A stretch of 64,000 bases of DNA from assembly GCF_000427785.1 (NCBI RefSeq), contig NZ_ATYR01000002.1, positions 79,264 to 143,263 on the forward strand. The letters run 5' to 3'. Both the position numbers and the translations under genes were made by a program. Below, one piece after another: positions 26,052-34,110 of this stretch. The stretch is from Massilia alkalitolerans DSM 17462 (GTDB lineage: Bacteria; Pseudomonadota; Gammaproteobacteria; Burkholderiales; Burkholderiaceae_D). The notes under the pieces were generated by a model. The model had not been told where the DNA came from. It did not search any database and saw nothing but the letters and a program-made list of their open reading frames with translations. How positions within the stretch are numbered: the stretch's first letter is position 1; each line of letters starts with the position of its first letter.

Positions 26052-26798
26052 TCAATCACGGAACAGGTGGGTGAAAGTCCGGCTCACCGCCAGTTTCTCG
26101 CTGCAGCCGCGCAGCAGCACCTGCATGCGTTCTGCGTCCAGCCGTTCGACCGCCGCGATGGCGCCGACATTGACCAGGGTGGCGCGGTGGATTTGCCAGA
26201 AGCGGTCGCGGTCCAGCCCTCCCAGCAGGTCCTTCAGCGGAATCCGCACCAGCGCTTCGGAACCCGAGAGCACCACCCGCGTGTACTTGCTGTCGGACTG
26301 GAAGAACAGCACCTCGTCGACGTCGATCAGGCGGATCTGCTTGCCGACGGTGGCCTTGATCCACTTCATCTTCTCGGTGCGCGCGCCGGGCAGGGCGGTC
26401 TTCAGGTGGCGCAGCAGCTCGCCCAGGTCGGCCGGCGGCGTGCTGAGTTTCGACCGGATGCGCGCCAACGCGCGCTCCATCCGGTCAAGCTGTACCGGCT
26501 TGAGCAGGTAGTCGACCGCGCCGGCGTCGAAGGCCTCGACGGCGTACTGGTCGTAGGCCGTGACGAACACCACGTGGGCGCTGTCGCCGATGCGCTCGGC
26601 CACTTCCAGACCGGACAGGCCGGGCATGCGGATGTCCAGGAACACGACCTCGGGTTCGTGTTCGAGGTATCCATCCCAGGCGTCGTTGCCGTTCTCGGCT
26701 TGCAGCACTACCTCGGCCTCGGGCCAGCAGGTGGCCAGCATGCCCGCCAGGCGTTCGCGCATCAGCGGTTCGTCTTCGGCGATCAGGACGCGCGTCAT
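26052..26798 (-). CDS. LytTR-family response regulator
   Basis: A 248-residue regulator. The receiver (1-120) has 'IAEDEPLMRERL', phospho-acceptor Asp55 in 'VVFLDIRMPGLSG', 'VTAYDQYAV' and 'DYLLKPVQ'. The LytTR DNA-binding domain (about 140-246) has 'VLFFQSDSKYTRVVL' and 'FWQIHRATLVNVGAI'. It overlaps the upstream kinase stop by 4 bases. It is clearly paralogous to the regulator at 4789-5577. The probable target includes its own operon, given the direct repeats at 28065-28103. Confidence 0.93.
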   Translation of the reverse strand: MTRVLIAEDEPLMRERLAGMLATCWPEAEVVLQAENGNDAWDGYLEHEPEVVFLDIRMPGLSGLEVAERIGDSAHVVFVTAYDQYAVEAFDAGAVDYLLKPVQLDRMERALARIRSKLSTPPADLGELLRHLKTALPGARTEKMKWIKATVGKQIRLIDVDEVLFFQSDSKYTRVVLSGSEALVRIPLKDLLGGLDRDRFWQIHRATLVNVGAIAAVERLDAERMQVLLRGCSEKLAVSRTFTHLFRD

Positions 26799-27994
26799 GC
26801 CGCCTCCTTCTTCGCCGGCACATGCAGCTCCGCGCTCAGGCCCGGCTCGGCTTCGCGCAGCACCAGGCGCGCCGCGTCGCCGTAGGCCAGCTGCAGGCGG
26901 CGCCGCACGTTGTCGAGACCCGCGCCATTGCCGGGTGTGTCGCTCATGCCGACGCCGCTGTCGCGCACCCAGATGCGGATGCCGGTATCCTGCGCCGCGG
27001 CGCCGACGTGGATCTCGCCTCCGCGCAGCGAGGGCTCGATGCCGTGCTTGATCGCGTTCTCGACCAGGGTCAGGACGATCATGCTCGGCACCTCGCTCGA
27101 CGCCAGCGCAGCGGGAAGCGACAGCTCGAAGCGCAGGCGCGCGCCCATGCGGGCCTGCATCACGCGCAGGTAGGATTCGATGGTGGCGAACTCGCTTCGC
27201 AAGCTGACCTGCTCGCAGCGCATGTCGCTGAAGCTGGCGCGCAGGAAGGCGATCAGGTCGGCCGTGAGCGCGGCGGCGCGCGGGGCGCCGTCGGCGGCAA
27301 GCTGCTGCACTGCGCCGAGGGTGTTGAACAGGAAGTGCGGTTCGATCTGGGCGCGCAGCATGCGCAGCTGCGATTCGCTCAGCTCGCGCGCCAGCCGCTC
27401 GCGCTCGGCGTCGCGCTGCAGTTGCTCCATGAGGGCGGCGTGCTGGCTGCGCCGGTAGGAGCCCAGCATCAGGAGCGGAATGGCGGCAACCAGGCTGAAC
27501 AGAGCTGCCAGCTGGAGCGTGCGCATCATTCGCGGCAACTGCTCGGCAAAGGGGGCGGGATTGCCGAGAGCGACGCCAAGCGCGGCGCCGAGCAGGCCCA
27601 TGAACAGCCCGAAACCGAAGCGGCGCTTGTTTCCGAATACGTTGCCGGAGTTGAACCAGACGCCGAGTCCCGCAAGCAGCAGGCCGAAACCCAGCAGGTT
27701 GGCGGCCAACACCGGTTTGTACCAGCTTCCTTTGTCGAGAATCACCTCGGTGAGGACACCGGCGGCGCTGAAGGCCAGGGCCAGTTTGGCAAGTCCGATC
27801 CAGAGGCGCCGCCCGCGGTATATGAGTGAGAACGCGTGCAACTGGCGGCGGTCCACCGGCGACATTGCCGCGATGTTGTCGGCAATCTTGCGCCGGTAGC
27901 CGGGCGCCACCTGCGCAGCCAGCTCCGGCCGCTCCAGGATGGCCAGGTGTTCACGTTCGAGCTCCTCGTACCAGTCGATGATCTTGCGCCACAT
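26795..27994 (-). CDS. LytS/YehU-type sensor histidine kinase
   Basis: A 399-residue membrane kinase. An N-terminal cytoplasmic stretch of about 60 residues ('WYEELEREHLAILER') precedes four membrane helices (about 65-180) and a coiled coil (181-210). The His_kinase domain has His220 in 'QIEPHFLFNTL'. The HATPase shows 'LVENAIKHGIEP', 'DSGVGMSD' and 'GAGLDNVRRRL'. The ATG at 27994 has a perfect AAGGAG 6 bases upstream; the longer frame to 28126 is rejected. It is co-translated with the LytTR regulator. The soluble N-terminal segment differs from the first LytS in this window. Confidence 0.92.
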   Translation of the reverse strand: MWRKIIDWYEELEREHLAILERPELAAQVAPGYRRKIADNIAAMSPVDRRQLHAFSLIYRGRRLWIGLAKLALAFSAAGVLTEVILDKGSWYKPVLAANLLGFGLLLAGLGVWFNSGNVFGNKRRFGFGLFMGLLGAALGVALGNPAPFAEQLPRMMRTLQLAALFSLVAAIPLLMLGSYRRSQHAALMEQLQRDAERERLARELSESQLRMLRAQIEPHFLFNTLGAVQQLAADGAPRAAALTADLIAFLRASFSDMRCEQVSLRSEFATIESYLRVMQARMGARLRFELSLPAALASSEVPSMIVLTLVENAIKHGIEPSLRGGEIHVGAAAQDTGIRIWVRDSGVGMSDTPGNGAGLDNVRRRLQLAYGDAARLVLREAEPGLSAELHVPAKKEAA

Positions 27995-28064
27995 GTCGTT
28001 CTCCTTGCTGTTCAATATAAGGCAATGTGGCAAGTCTAGGAAAGCCGAACCCGGCGTGAAAGTG

Positions 28065-28103
28065 CGGCGCGACGAACGACGATGGCGGTGCGACGAACGA
28101 CGA
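28065..28103 (-). promoter_or_regulatory. Two 18-bp direct repeats with 21-bp period upstream of the LytS/LytTR operon
   Basis: Units at 28065-28082 and 28086-28103 read CGGCGCGACGAACGACGA and CGGTGCGACGAACGACGA, differing in one base. On the minus strand each carries a CGTTCGTC core, resembling the GTTNRY core of LytTR sites. LytTR regulators bind tandem direct repeats about two helical turns apart. The repeats lie 71-109 bases upstream of the kinase start. This fits an activator site for autoregulation. Confidence 0.6.
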
Positions 28104-28151
28104 GGAAGCCGGCAGCGTGCTAACATCCCGGGCTTTTATCTCGCCAGAATC

Positions 28152-28694
28152 ATGCAGTTCGCATATCACCATGGGATCCGCGCCATGCGCCCGGCCGACC
28201 TCGATATCCTCCTCGCCGTGCAGGCGGCCTGCTACCCGCCGTCGATGCAGGAAGCGGGCGAGGTGGTCCTGGCGCGCATGGGCGCGGCCAGGGAAAGCTG
28301 CATCGTCGCGGAGGATGGGGAGGGGATCTGCGCCTACCTGTTCGCCTACCCGAGCAGGCTGGGCAAGGTAACGCCGCTCGGCGCGCCCTTCGAACCCGCC
28401 GTGGAAGCCGACACGCTCTACCTGCACGACCTGGCGGTCGCGCCGCGTGCGCATGGCCGCGGGCTGGCGCGCAGGCTGGTGGAGCACCTGCTGGCGCAGG
28501 CGCGCGCGCGCGGTTTCACGTCCTCGGCGCTGGTGTCGGTGCAGGATACCGCCGGCTTCTGGGGAGCGCTCGGCTACGAAGCCGGGGCGACGTCCTGCGA
28601 TACGGCGCGCGCCGCCCTGGCCAGCTATCCGGGCGTGGCGCGCTACATGGTACGCGTGCTTACTGGACCCGGCGCACTTTCGCGGAACTGTTAG
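28152..28694 (+). CDS. GNAT-family N-acetyltransferase
   Basis: A 180-residue acetyltransferase. The acetyl-CoA binding motif A is 'LAVAPRAHGRGLARRLVEHLL' (around residues 97-117, with the R-x-x-G-x-G/A loop). The family's C-terminal 'FWGALGYEAG' follows. The substrate is unknown. The start at 28152 fits the N-terminal 'IRAMRPADLDILLAVQ' strand-helix but has no good ribosome site. Its 3' end overlaps the convergent gene at 28660 by 35 bases. It is divergent from the LytS/LytTR operon, with the direct repeats between them. Confidence 0.85.
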   Translation: MQFAYHHGIRAMRPADLDILLAVQAACYPPSMQEAGEVVLARMGAARESCIVAEDGEGICAYLFAYPSRLGKVTPLGAPFEPAVEADTLYLHDLAVAPRAHGRGLARRLVEHLLAQARARGFTSSALVSVQDTAGFWGALGYEAGATSCDTARAALASYPGVARYMVRVLTGPGALSRNC

Positions 28695-29115
28695 TTCCGT
28701 CGACCCTCAGGAACAGGGTACCGAACATGTTCCGTTCGATCGTGACCTTCGGGTTGCGCATGGGCGCCAGCACGGATTCGCTGCCGTCGATGATGCGCCA
28801 CACCTGGCCGTTGGCGAGGCGGATCTGCGAGGACGGGCCCCATCCCTGGAAGTCGCCGGCAATGGTCGAGGTGATCGACTGCGGTTCCGCTTCGCGCTGC
28901 TTCTTCGCTTCGATGCCGAAGTTCTCCTCCTTGCTGCGCGCCGGCGCGGCCGCGGCGGTCGCCACCTGCGGCCGGGCGCCGACCTGGATGGCGTCGTAGC
29001 AGGCCAGGCGGGCGCCGGTGTCGGTCAGGGTGCGGCATTTCAAGATGCCGGCATCGTCGGCCAACGCGGCATGCGAGCTCAATGCCAGGGACAGGAACAG
29101 GGGCAGTGCTTTCAT
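28660..29115 (-). CDS. Small exported protein of unknown function
   Basis: A 151-residue protein with a signal peptide ('LPLFLSLALSSHAALA|DDAG'). The early motif 'KCRTLTDTGARLACYDAI' contains a Cys pair 14 residues apart. This pattern recurs in several secreted proteobacterial families, some near type VI secretion, but no such genes occur here. The C-terminal half ('QIRLANGQVWRIIDGS', 'TIERNMFGTLFLRVDG') resembles a small beta-barrel. The ATG at 29115 is chosen because AAGG lies 6 bases upstream. It overlaps the GNAT 3' end. Confidence 0.75.
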   Translation of the reverse strand: MKALPLFLSLALSSHAALADDAGILKCRTLTDTGARLACYDAIQVGARPQVATAAAAPARSKEENFGIEAKKQREAEPQSITSTIAGDFQGWGPSSQIRLANGQVWRIIDGSESVLAPMRNPKVTIERNMFGTLFLRVDGTNSSAKVRRVQ

Positions 29116-29170
29116 CGTCATCCTTCGGTGTGGTTACGCAAGCGTGGGATTATATCGGCAAGCCCGCCGC

Positions 29171-31072
29171 TCACGCCTTTGCCGCAACAGACGATCCGCC
29201 GGCCGGCTCGGCCGCATACTGGCGGATGAAGGCCGCGCAATCTTCTACCGCCAGGGGCCGCGAATAATAGTATCCCTGGATCTGATCGCAATCGGCCTTG
29301 CGCAGCGCCGCCACCTGGTCCGCCGTCTCGACGCCTTCGGCGATCACGGCCAGCTGCAGGCGGTGCGCCATCGCGACGATGGCCTGCACGATGGCAGACG
29401 ACTCGGCGCTGTGCGCCATGTCCTGCACAAAGGACTTGTCGATCTTGAGCTTGTCGAGCGGCAGGCGGCGCAGGTAGCCGAAACTCGAATACCCGGTGCC
29501 GAAATCGTCGATGCTCAGCATGACCCCGATATCGCCGAGTCCGCGCATCACGACCACGCTGCGTTCCGGGTCGGCCATCGACACGCTTTCGGTCAGCTCC
29601 AGTTCGAGCAGTCCGGGCGCCACGCCCGATTGCTCCAGCAGTTCGCCCACCATGGCGATCACGTCGCTTTGCAGGAACTGGCGCGCCGACAGGTTGACCG
29701 CCACCGGCGCCAGCGGCAAGCCTTGCACGCGCCAGGCGGCCAGCTGCCCCACCGCGCTGCGCAGCACCCACTCGCCGATCGGGACGATCATGCCGCTCTC
29801 CTCGGCGATCGGGATGAACTCGTCGGGCGGAATGACGCCATACTCCGGGTGGCGCCAGCGCACCAGGGCCTCGAAGCCGGCCAGGCCGCCGCTGCGCAGG
29901 TCGACCTTCGGCTGATACTGCAGGAACAGCTCGTCCTGGGCGATGGCGCGCCGCAAGTGGCTCTCCAGGGTGAGGCGGCGGCCGTGCTCGGTGCGCAGCT
30001 CCGGGGTGAAGCGTACGATTGCCCCGCGGCCCTGGGCCTTGGCATGGCGCATCGCAGTGACGGCGTTGTTGAGCAGGGCGTCGGCGTCGTCGCCGTCCTG
30101 CGGCAGCAGGGTGGTGCCGATGCTGCAGGTGAGGGCGATTTCGCCGTCCGGCGTCGGGATGGCGCGGTTGGCCGCCGCCATGATGCGGTCGAACGCGCGT
30201 TCCGGTTCCGGGTGCTCGCCGCGCGCATGCAGCAGGAGCAGGAATTCGTCGCTGCCGGCACGCGCCAGCATGTCGCCTTCGCGCAGCAGGGCCTGCAGGC
30301 TGGTGGCGAGCCCCACCAGGATCTCGTCGCCGGCGCGATGGCCGAGCGTCTCGTTGAAGCGCTTGAAGCGATCGACGTTGATGCAGGCGACCAGGGCCGG
30401 CGTGCCGTCCGCGCGCCAGCCGGCGATGCTGCCCTGGATGGCGCGCAGCATCGCCTGGCGGTTCGGCAGCCCGGTGAGCAGGTCGTGCGCGACCAGCCAG
30501 GCCAGTTCGCCCGAGGCCGGGGAGCCGCCCGGAGCCGGCGGGCAGTCCTGCAGGCGTTCGCTCAAGGATTGTGCCGCCATCGCCAGCTGGCGGTGGTAGA
30601 CCAGCTGCTCGACCATGCGGGCCAGGTCGCGCAAGGCGTCCAGATCGCCAGGACCGAGCTGGCGCGGCTTGCTGTCGATCACGCACAGGGTGCCGATCTT
30701 CTTGCGGTCCACCGAGTACAGTTGCACGCCGGCGTAGAAGCGCAGGTGCATGTCGCCGGTGACCAGCGGATTGTCGACGAAGCGCGCGTCCTGGGCCGCG
30801 TCCGGCACCACCAGCGGTTCGTCGCTGAGGATGGCGTGGCCGCAGAAGGAGATCTCGCGCGGGGTTTCGCAGGCATCCAGGCCGGTGCGCGACTTGAACC
30901 ACTGGCGGTCCTTGTCGATCAGGGACACCAGGGCGATCGGCACACCCAGCAGGCGCGCGGCGGTGCGGGTGATGCGGTCGAAGGTCTCTTCGGGCGCGCT
31001 GCCGAGCAGCCTGGTGGCGTGCAGGGCGGCGAGGCGTTGTGCTTCATCCAGCGGAATACGGGGTCGTTCCAT
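29171..31072 (-). CDS. GAF-GGDEF-EAL protein, likely c-di-GMP phosphodiesterase
   Basis: A 633-residue soluble protein. An N-terminal GAF domain (about 20-160) is followed by a GGDEF domain with the altered signature 'AGSDEF' (Gly273-Ser274). The EAL domain has the intact 'EALVRW' (401-406), 'NLSARQF', 'ELELTES', 'SIDDFGTGYSS' and 'KIDKSFV'. The EAL metal ligands look complete, whereas GSDEF in place of GGDEF probably abolishes cyclase activity. So I predict c-di-GMP hydrolysis, with GTP or a GAF ligand as modulator. It is monocistronic, and no membrane segment is present. Confidence 0.92.
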   Translation of the reverse strand: MERPRIPLDEAQRLAALHATRLLGSAPEETFDRITRTAARLLGVPIALVSLIDKDRQWFKSRTGLDACETPREISFCGHAILSDEPLVVPDAAQDARFVDNPLVTGDMHLRFYAGVQLYSVDRKKIGTLCVIDSKPRQLGPGDLDALRDLARMVEQLVYHRQLAMAAQSLSERLQDCPPAPGGSPASGELAWLVAHDLLTGLPNRQAMLRAIQGSIAGWRADGTPALVACINVDRFKRFNETLGHRAGDEILVGLATSLQALLREGDMLARAGSDEFLLLLHARGEHPEPERAFDRIMAAANRAIPTPDGEIALTCSIGTTLLPQDGDDADALLNNAVTAMRHAKAQGRGAIVRFTPELRTEHGRRLTLESHLRRAIAQDELFLQYQPKVDLRSGGLAGFEALVRWRHPEYGVIPPDEFIPIAEESGMIVPIGEWVLRSAVGQLAAWRVQGLPLAPVAVNLSARQFLQSDVIAMVGELLEQSGVAPGLLELELTESVSMADPERSVVVMRGLGDIGVMLSIDDFGTGYSSFGYLRRLPLDKLKIDKSFVQDMAHSAESSAIVQAIVAMAHRLQLAVIAEGVETADQVAALRKADCDQIQGYYYSRPLAVEDCAAFIRQYAAEPAGGSSVAAKA

Positions 31073-31174
31073 TGTCTCTGCTTTGCTGAACCGATGGGTT
31101 CCTTGAACATATTACGCCAGAACCAAAGCCAGTTTGCAATCTTGCCGCAAGCAACATGAACGCGCGCTGGATGC

Positions 31175-31696
31175 TCAGCCGAGGCCGGCCAACAGGGCCG
31201 CCGTATCCTGCGCACCCATGCGCTGCGCCGCCGCCAGCGCGCTGAGGCCGTCGGCGTCCAGCGCATGCGGATCGGCGCCGCGCGCCAGCAGCAGGCGGGA
31301 GATCTCGGTGCGGTTGAACATGGCGGCGAACATCAGGGCGTTCTTGCCGTTTGGGCCGGCGCTGGCAACGCTCGCGCCATGGTCCAGCAGCAGGGTAGCC
31401 ACCGCCAGGTCGCCCTTGAACGCGGCGCCGGCAAGCGGTGTCTGGCCGGCGTCGTTCATCAGTTCCGGGTCGGCGCCGTGCTCGAGCAGGACGCGCGCTG
31501 TGTCGACGTGGCCATGGTAGCAGGCCAGCATCAAGAGGCTGTCGCCCCGTTCGTTGCGCAGGTTCGGCGGCAGGCCCTGCGCCAGCAGCGTCGCGAGCGC
31601 CTCGGTGTCGCCGGCGCGCGCGTGCTGGAAGACGGACCGCACGAAGGCGAGCGTGGCTTCGTCCAGCGTGTTCGGATCGGGGTGGGCAGTCTGCAT
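31175..31696 (-). CDS. Ankyrin-repeat protein
   Basis: A 173-residue cytoplasmic protein. A short helical N-terminus (1-45) precedes four ankyrin repeats: 'NERGDSLLMLACYHGHVDTARVLLEHGADPE', 'AGQTPLAGAAFKGDLAVATLLLDHGA', 'NGKNALMFAAMFNRTEISRLLLARGADPH' and 'DGLSALAAAQRMGAQDTAALL' (split here into short views). It is a protein-interaction module without an enzymatic domain. The ATG at 31696 has GGAG nearby; the longer frame is rejected. The partner is unknown. Confidence 0.88.
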   Translation of the reverse strand: MQTAHPDPNTLDEATLAFVRSVFQHARAGDTEALATLLAQGLPPNLRNERGDSLLMLACYHGHVDTARVLLEHGADPELMNDAGQTPLAGAAFKGDLAVATLLLDHGASVASAGPNGKNALMFAAMFNRTEISRLLLARGADPHALDADGLSALAAAQRMGAQDTAALLAGLG

Positions 31697-31807
31697 CGTC
31701 GGCTCCAGGGCTTGGTCTCCTGCGATTAGACCATATGGGCAGAACACGGGCCGCACGCCCGCCGGGAAGGTTCGAAAATTTCGATGATTCGGCAGTAAAT
31801 TACTCGT

Positions 31808-31836
31808 TTTTCAATCCCGATCGGGACGCGCATAAT
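31808..31836 (+). promoter_or_regulatory. Pirin promoter with a palindrome between -35 and -10
   Basis: -35 TTTTCA (31808-31813) and -10 CATAAT (31831-31836) are 17 bases apart. The perfect 12-bp palindrome TCCCGATCGGGA (31815-31826) fills the spacer. That is the classic place for a repressor that blocks RNA polymerase. No regulator gene is adjacent, so the protein would act in trans. Confidence 0.5.
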
Positions 31837-31935
31837 GGCTCCATCGCATCGAAAGACAGCGGCGCAAGACTCACAGGCAGCAAGTCGCCGATGATCAAGG
31901 CCTTCGATGGTCAACTAATATACAAGGAGAACACC

Positions 31936-32637
31936 ATGTTGAACGTACGTAAAAGCAATGAACGCGGCGCCGCCAGCTTCGGTTGGCTCAAATCCCAGCA
32001 CAGCTTCTCGTTTGGCCACTACTACGACTTGAAGCACATGGGTTTCGGCCCGCTGCGCGTCATCAACGAGGACCACGTCTCCCCGGGCCGCGGTTTCGAC
32101 TCGCACGGCCACCGCAACATGGAAATCATCTCCTATGTCCTGGAAGGCGCGCTCGAGCACAAGGACAGCATGGGCAACGGTTCGGTGCTGCGCTACGGCG
32201 ACGTGCAGCGCATGAGCGCAGGCAGCGGCGTGGTCCACAGCGAGTACAACCACTCGAAGGATGAGGGCGTGCATTTCCTGCAGATCTGGATCGAGCCGAA
32301 TACCACCGACGAGCCGCCGGGCTACGAGGAGAAGCATTTCGACGCCGCCTCGAAGCAGGGCCGCCTGCGCCTGATCGCCTCGAACGACGGCCGTGAAGGC
32401 TCGGTGTCGATGCGCCAGGATGCCTCGATCTACGCCACGATCATGAACGGTGGCGATGCGCTGAGCCACGCGCTGGCTGCCGGACGCCAGGCCTACGTCC
32501 ACGTGATCCGCGGCCGCGCCACGGTCAACGGCGTGCAACTGCAGGGCGGCGACGCGCTCAAGATTACCGACGAGGATGCGGTGCGGCTCGAGCAGGCCGA
32601 GGCGGCCGAGATCCTGGTGTTCGATCTGCCCAACTGA
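31936..32637 (+). CDS. Pirin-family protein (YhhW-type bicupin)
   Basis: A 233-residue bicupin. The N-terminal metal site has His57, His59, His101 and Glu103 ('GFDSHGHRNMEI', 'VVHSEYN'), at the same numbers as E. coli YhhW, a quercetin 2,3-dioxygenase in vitro. The start at 31936 has AAGGAG 5 bases upstream, and a long upstream in-frame extension is spurious. The physiological role is probably redox or electrophile response. OsmC follows on the same strand after a hairpin, and a possible regulated promoter lies upstream. Confidence 0.93.
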   Translation: MLNVRKSNERGAASFGWLKSQHSFSFGHYYDLKHMGFGPLRVINEDHVSPGRGFDSHGHRNMEIISYVLEGALEHKDSMGNGSVLRYGDVQRMSAGSGVVHSEYNHSKDEGVHFLQIWIEPNTTDEPPGYEEKHFDAASKQGRLRLIASNDGREGSVSMRQDASIYATIMNGGDALSHALAAGRQAYVHVIRGRATVNGVQLQGGDALKITDEDAVRLEQAEAAEILVFDLPN

Positions 32638-32644
32638 GCAACCA

Positions 32645-32665
32645 GGCGCGGGGGAAACCCGCGCC
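32645..32665 (+). terminator. Hairpin between pirin and OsmC genes
   Basis: GGCGCGGG (32645-32652) and CCCGCGCC (32658-32665) form a perfect 8-bp stem with a 5-base loop. No T-run follows. It may partly terminate the pirin transcript or protect its 3' end. Confidence 0.5.
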
Positions 32666-32687
32666 ATTCACGAGACTGGGGAATGCG

Positions 32688-33071
32688 ATGGAAGTGACTG
32701 CACAAAAAGGCGAAGGCAAGCTGCAGCAGATGATCACGATCGGCAGGCACCAGCTGCTGAGCGACGCGCCGGAGGCCTTCGGCGGCGAAGACAGCGGCGC
32801 CGAACCGCACGACCTGCTGGCCGCGGCGCTGGCCGCGTGCACCACGCTGACGGTGACGATGTTTGCCCGCCGCAAGGGAATGGCGCTGGAGGACGTGCGG
32901 GTGCGCATCACCCACGGTCCGAAGGACGGCGGCTACGCCTTCCAGCGCCACATCGAGTACGTGGGCGCGCTCGGGTTCGAGGAGCGCCAGCGCCTGACCG
33001 ACATCGCCAACAAGTGCCCCGTGCACAAGACCCTGTCGGGCGCCATCCATATCGAGACCGAGGCGGCCTGA
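32688..33071 (+). CDS. OsmC/Ohr-family protein
   Basis: A 127-residue OsmC-fold protein. The two redox cysteines are Cys51 ('AALAACTTLTVTMFA') and Cys110 ('IANKCPVHKTL'), as in thiol-dependent hydroperoxide reductases. It is shorter at the N-terminus than classical OsmC, matching the small YhfA-like group. It lies 50 bases after the pirin gene, so both may respond to oxidative or electrophilic stress. GGGG is a weak ribosome site upstream. Confidence 0.9.
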   Translation: MEVTAQKGEGKLQQMITIGRHQLLSDAPEAFGGEDSGAEPHDLLAAALAACTTLTVTMFARRKGMALEDVRVRITHGPKDGGYAFQRHIEYVGALGFEERQRLTDIANKCPVHKTLSGAIHIETEAA

Positions 33072-33168
33072 GTCAGCCGCGCACGATTGACGCGCCATGG
33101 CAGGACGCGGTCCTTTGGCATACCATCCGCTTGTCAGCAGTAACCCCGTATCGACTGCGGAGGCCGCC

Positions 33169-34110
33169 ATGCCTGATTCATCCCGTCCCCTGCTGTTCAA
33201 GCGCGGGCAATGCCCCGCTTGTCGGCATACGTCCACCCGCACGCTGTACAGCGAACCCCTGGACAGTCCCGGCATCAGCCGCTACATGCAGGACCACTAC
33301 GGGCGCCGGGTCGAGCGCGACTTCACCGGCTACGACTACGAGCTGGCCAAGTGCGAACACTGCGGCCTGGCCTTCCAGGCCCAGGTGCCGGCGCCCGAGC
33401 TGCTCGAGGAAATCTACGACCGCTGGCTGCCGGCCACCGAACGCGAAGCGGTGGCGGCGCGCTGGGGGCTGGGCGACTACCGCTACCTGGCCGAGCAGGT
33501 GCAGTTCATGCTCGACCATTTCCGCGTGCGCCCGGGCAGCATCAAGGCCCTCGATTTCGGTTTCGGCTGGGCCGAGTGGGCGAAGATGGCCGGCGCCTAC
33601 GGGGTCGACGTGTGTGGCGCCGAACTGTCACAGGTGCGGATCGATTATGCGAAGTCGGTCGGCATCCCGGTGATCGACGGCACTGCGCTGCCGCGCGACG
33701 AATTTCATTTCATTAATACGGAACAGGTCTTCGAGCACCTGCTCGAGCCCGGCGAGACGCTCAAGACCCTTGCCGGCGCGCTGCGGCCGGGCGGCCTGGT
33801 GAAGGTGAGCGTGCCGAACTCCGCGAAGTCGATCCGCAAGCTGCTCGGGGCCAGGGACTTCGGGGCCTTGAGCCCGGACGACATCATGGCCATCGCCCCC
33901 TTCGAGCACATCAATGCCTTCACCTGTGATTCCTTGAATGCGCTGGGGCGCGAAGCCGGCCTGGTGCCGCTGCGTCCTTCGCTGCGCAAGCTGTACAACG
34001 CCAGCAGCGGCTGGATGGAACCGAAGTCGGCCCTCAAGACCCTGGCGCGCCCGGTCTACCGCCACCTGTACCCGAAGAGCACCTTCGTCTATTTTGTCCG
34101 GCCGGCCTGA
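33169..34110 (+). CDS. Class I SAM-dependent methyltransferase with N-terminal zinc ribbon
   Basis: A 313-residue protein. Two CxxC knuckles (Cys15/Cys18 'CPAC'; Cys62/Cys65 'CEHC') form a putative zinc ribbon. A Rossmann methyltransferase domain follows, with motif I-like 'ALDFGFGWAEWAKMA' and 'NTEQVFEHLLEP' as the post-strand 4 region, then 'LRPGGLVKVSVPN'. This layout is common for methyltransferases in sugar or surface-polymer tailoring. The substrate is unknown. The ATG at 33169 has GGAGG 5-6 bases upstream. The 3' end overlaps the convergent LysR gene by 22 bases. Confidence 0.85.
   Translation: MPDSSRPLLFKRGQCPACRHTSTRTLYSEPLDSPGISRYMQDHYGRRVERDFTGYDYELAKCEHCGLAFQAQVPAPELLEEIYDRWLPATEREAVAARWGLGDYRYLAEQVQFMLDHFRVRPGSIKALDFGFGWAEWAKMAGAYGVDVCGAELSQVRIDYAKSVGIPVIDGTALPRDEFHFINTEQVFEHLLEPGETLKTLAGALRPGGLVKVSVPNSAKSIRKLLGARDFGALSPDDIMAIAPFEHINAFTCDSLNALGREAGLVPLRPSLRKLYNASSGWMEPKSALKTLARPVYRHLYPKSTFVYFVRPA

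Noticed and set aside
28065..28103. CRISPR-like or minisatellite repeat
   Set aside because: Only two units, no variable spacers; a LytTR-type binding site is a better reading.
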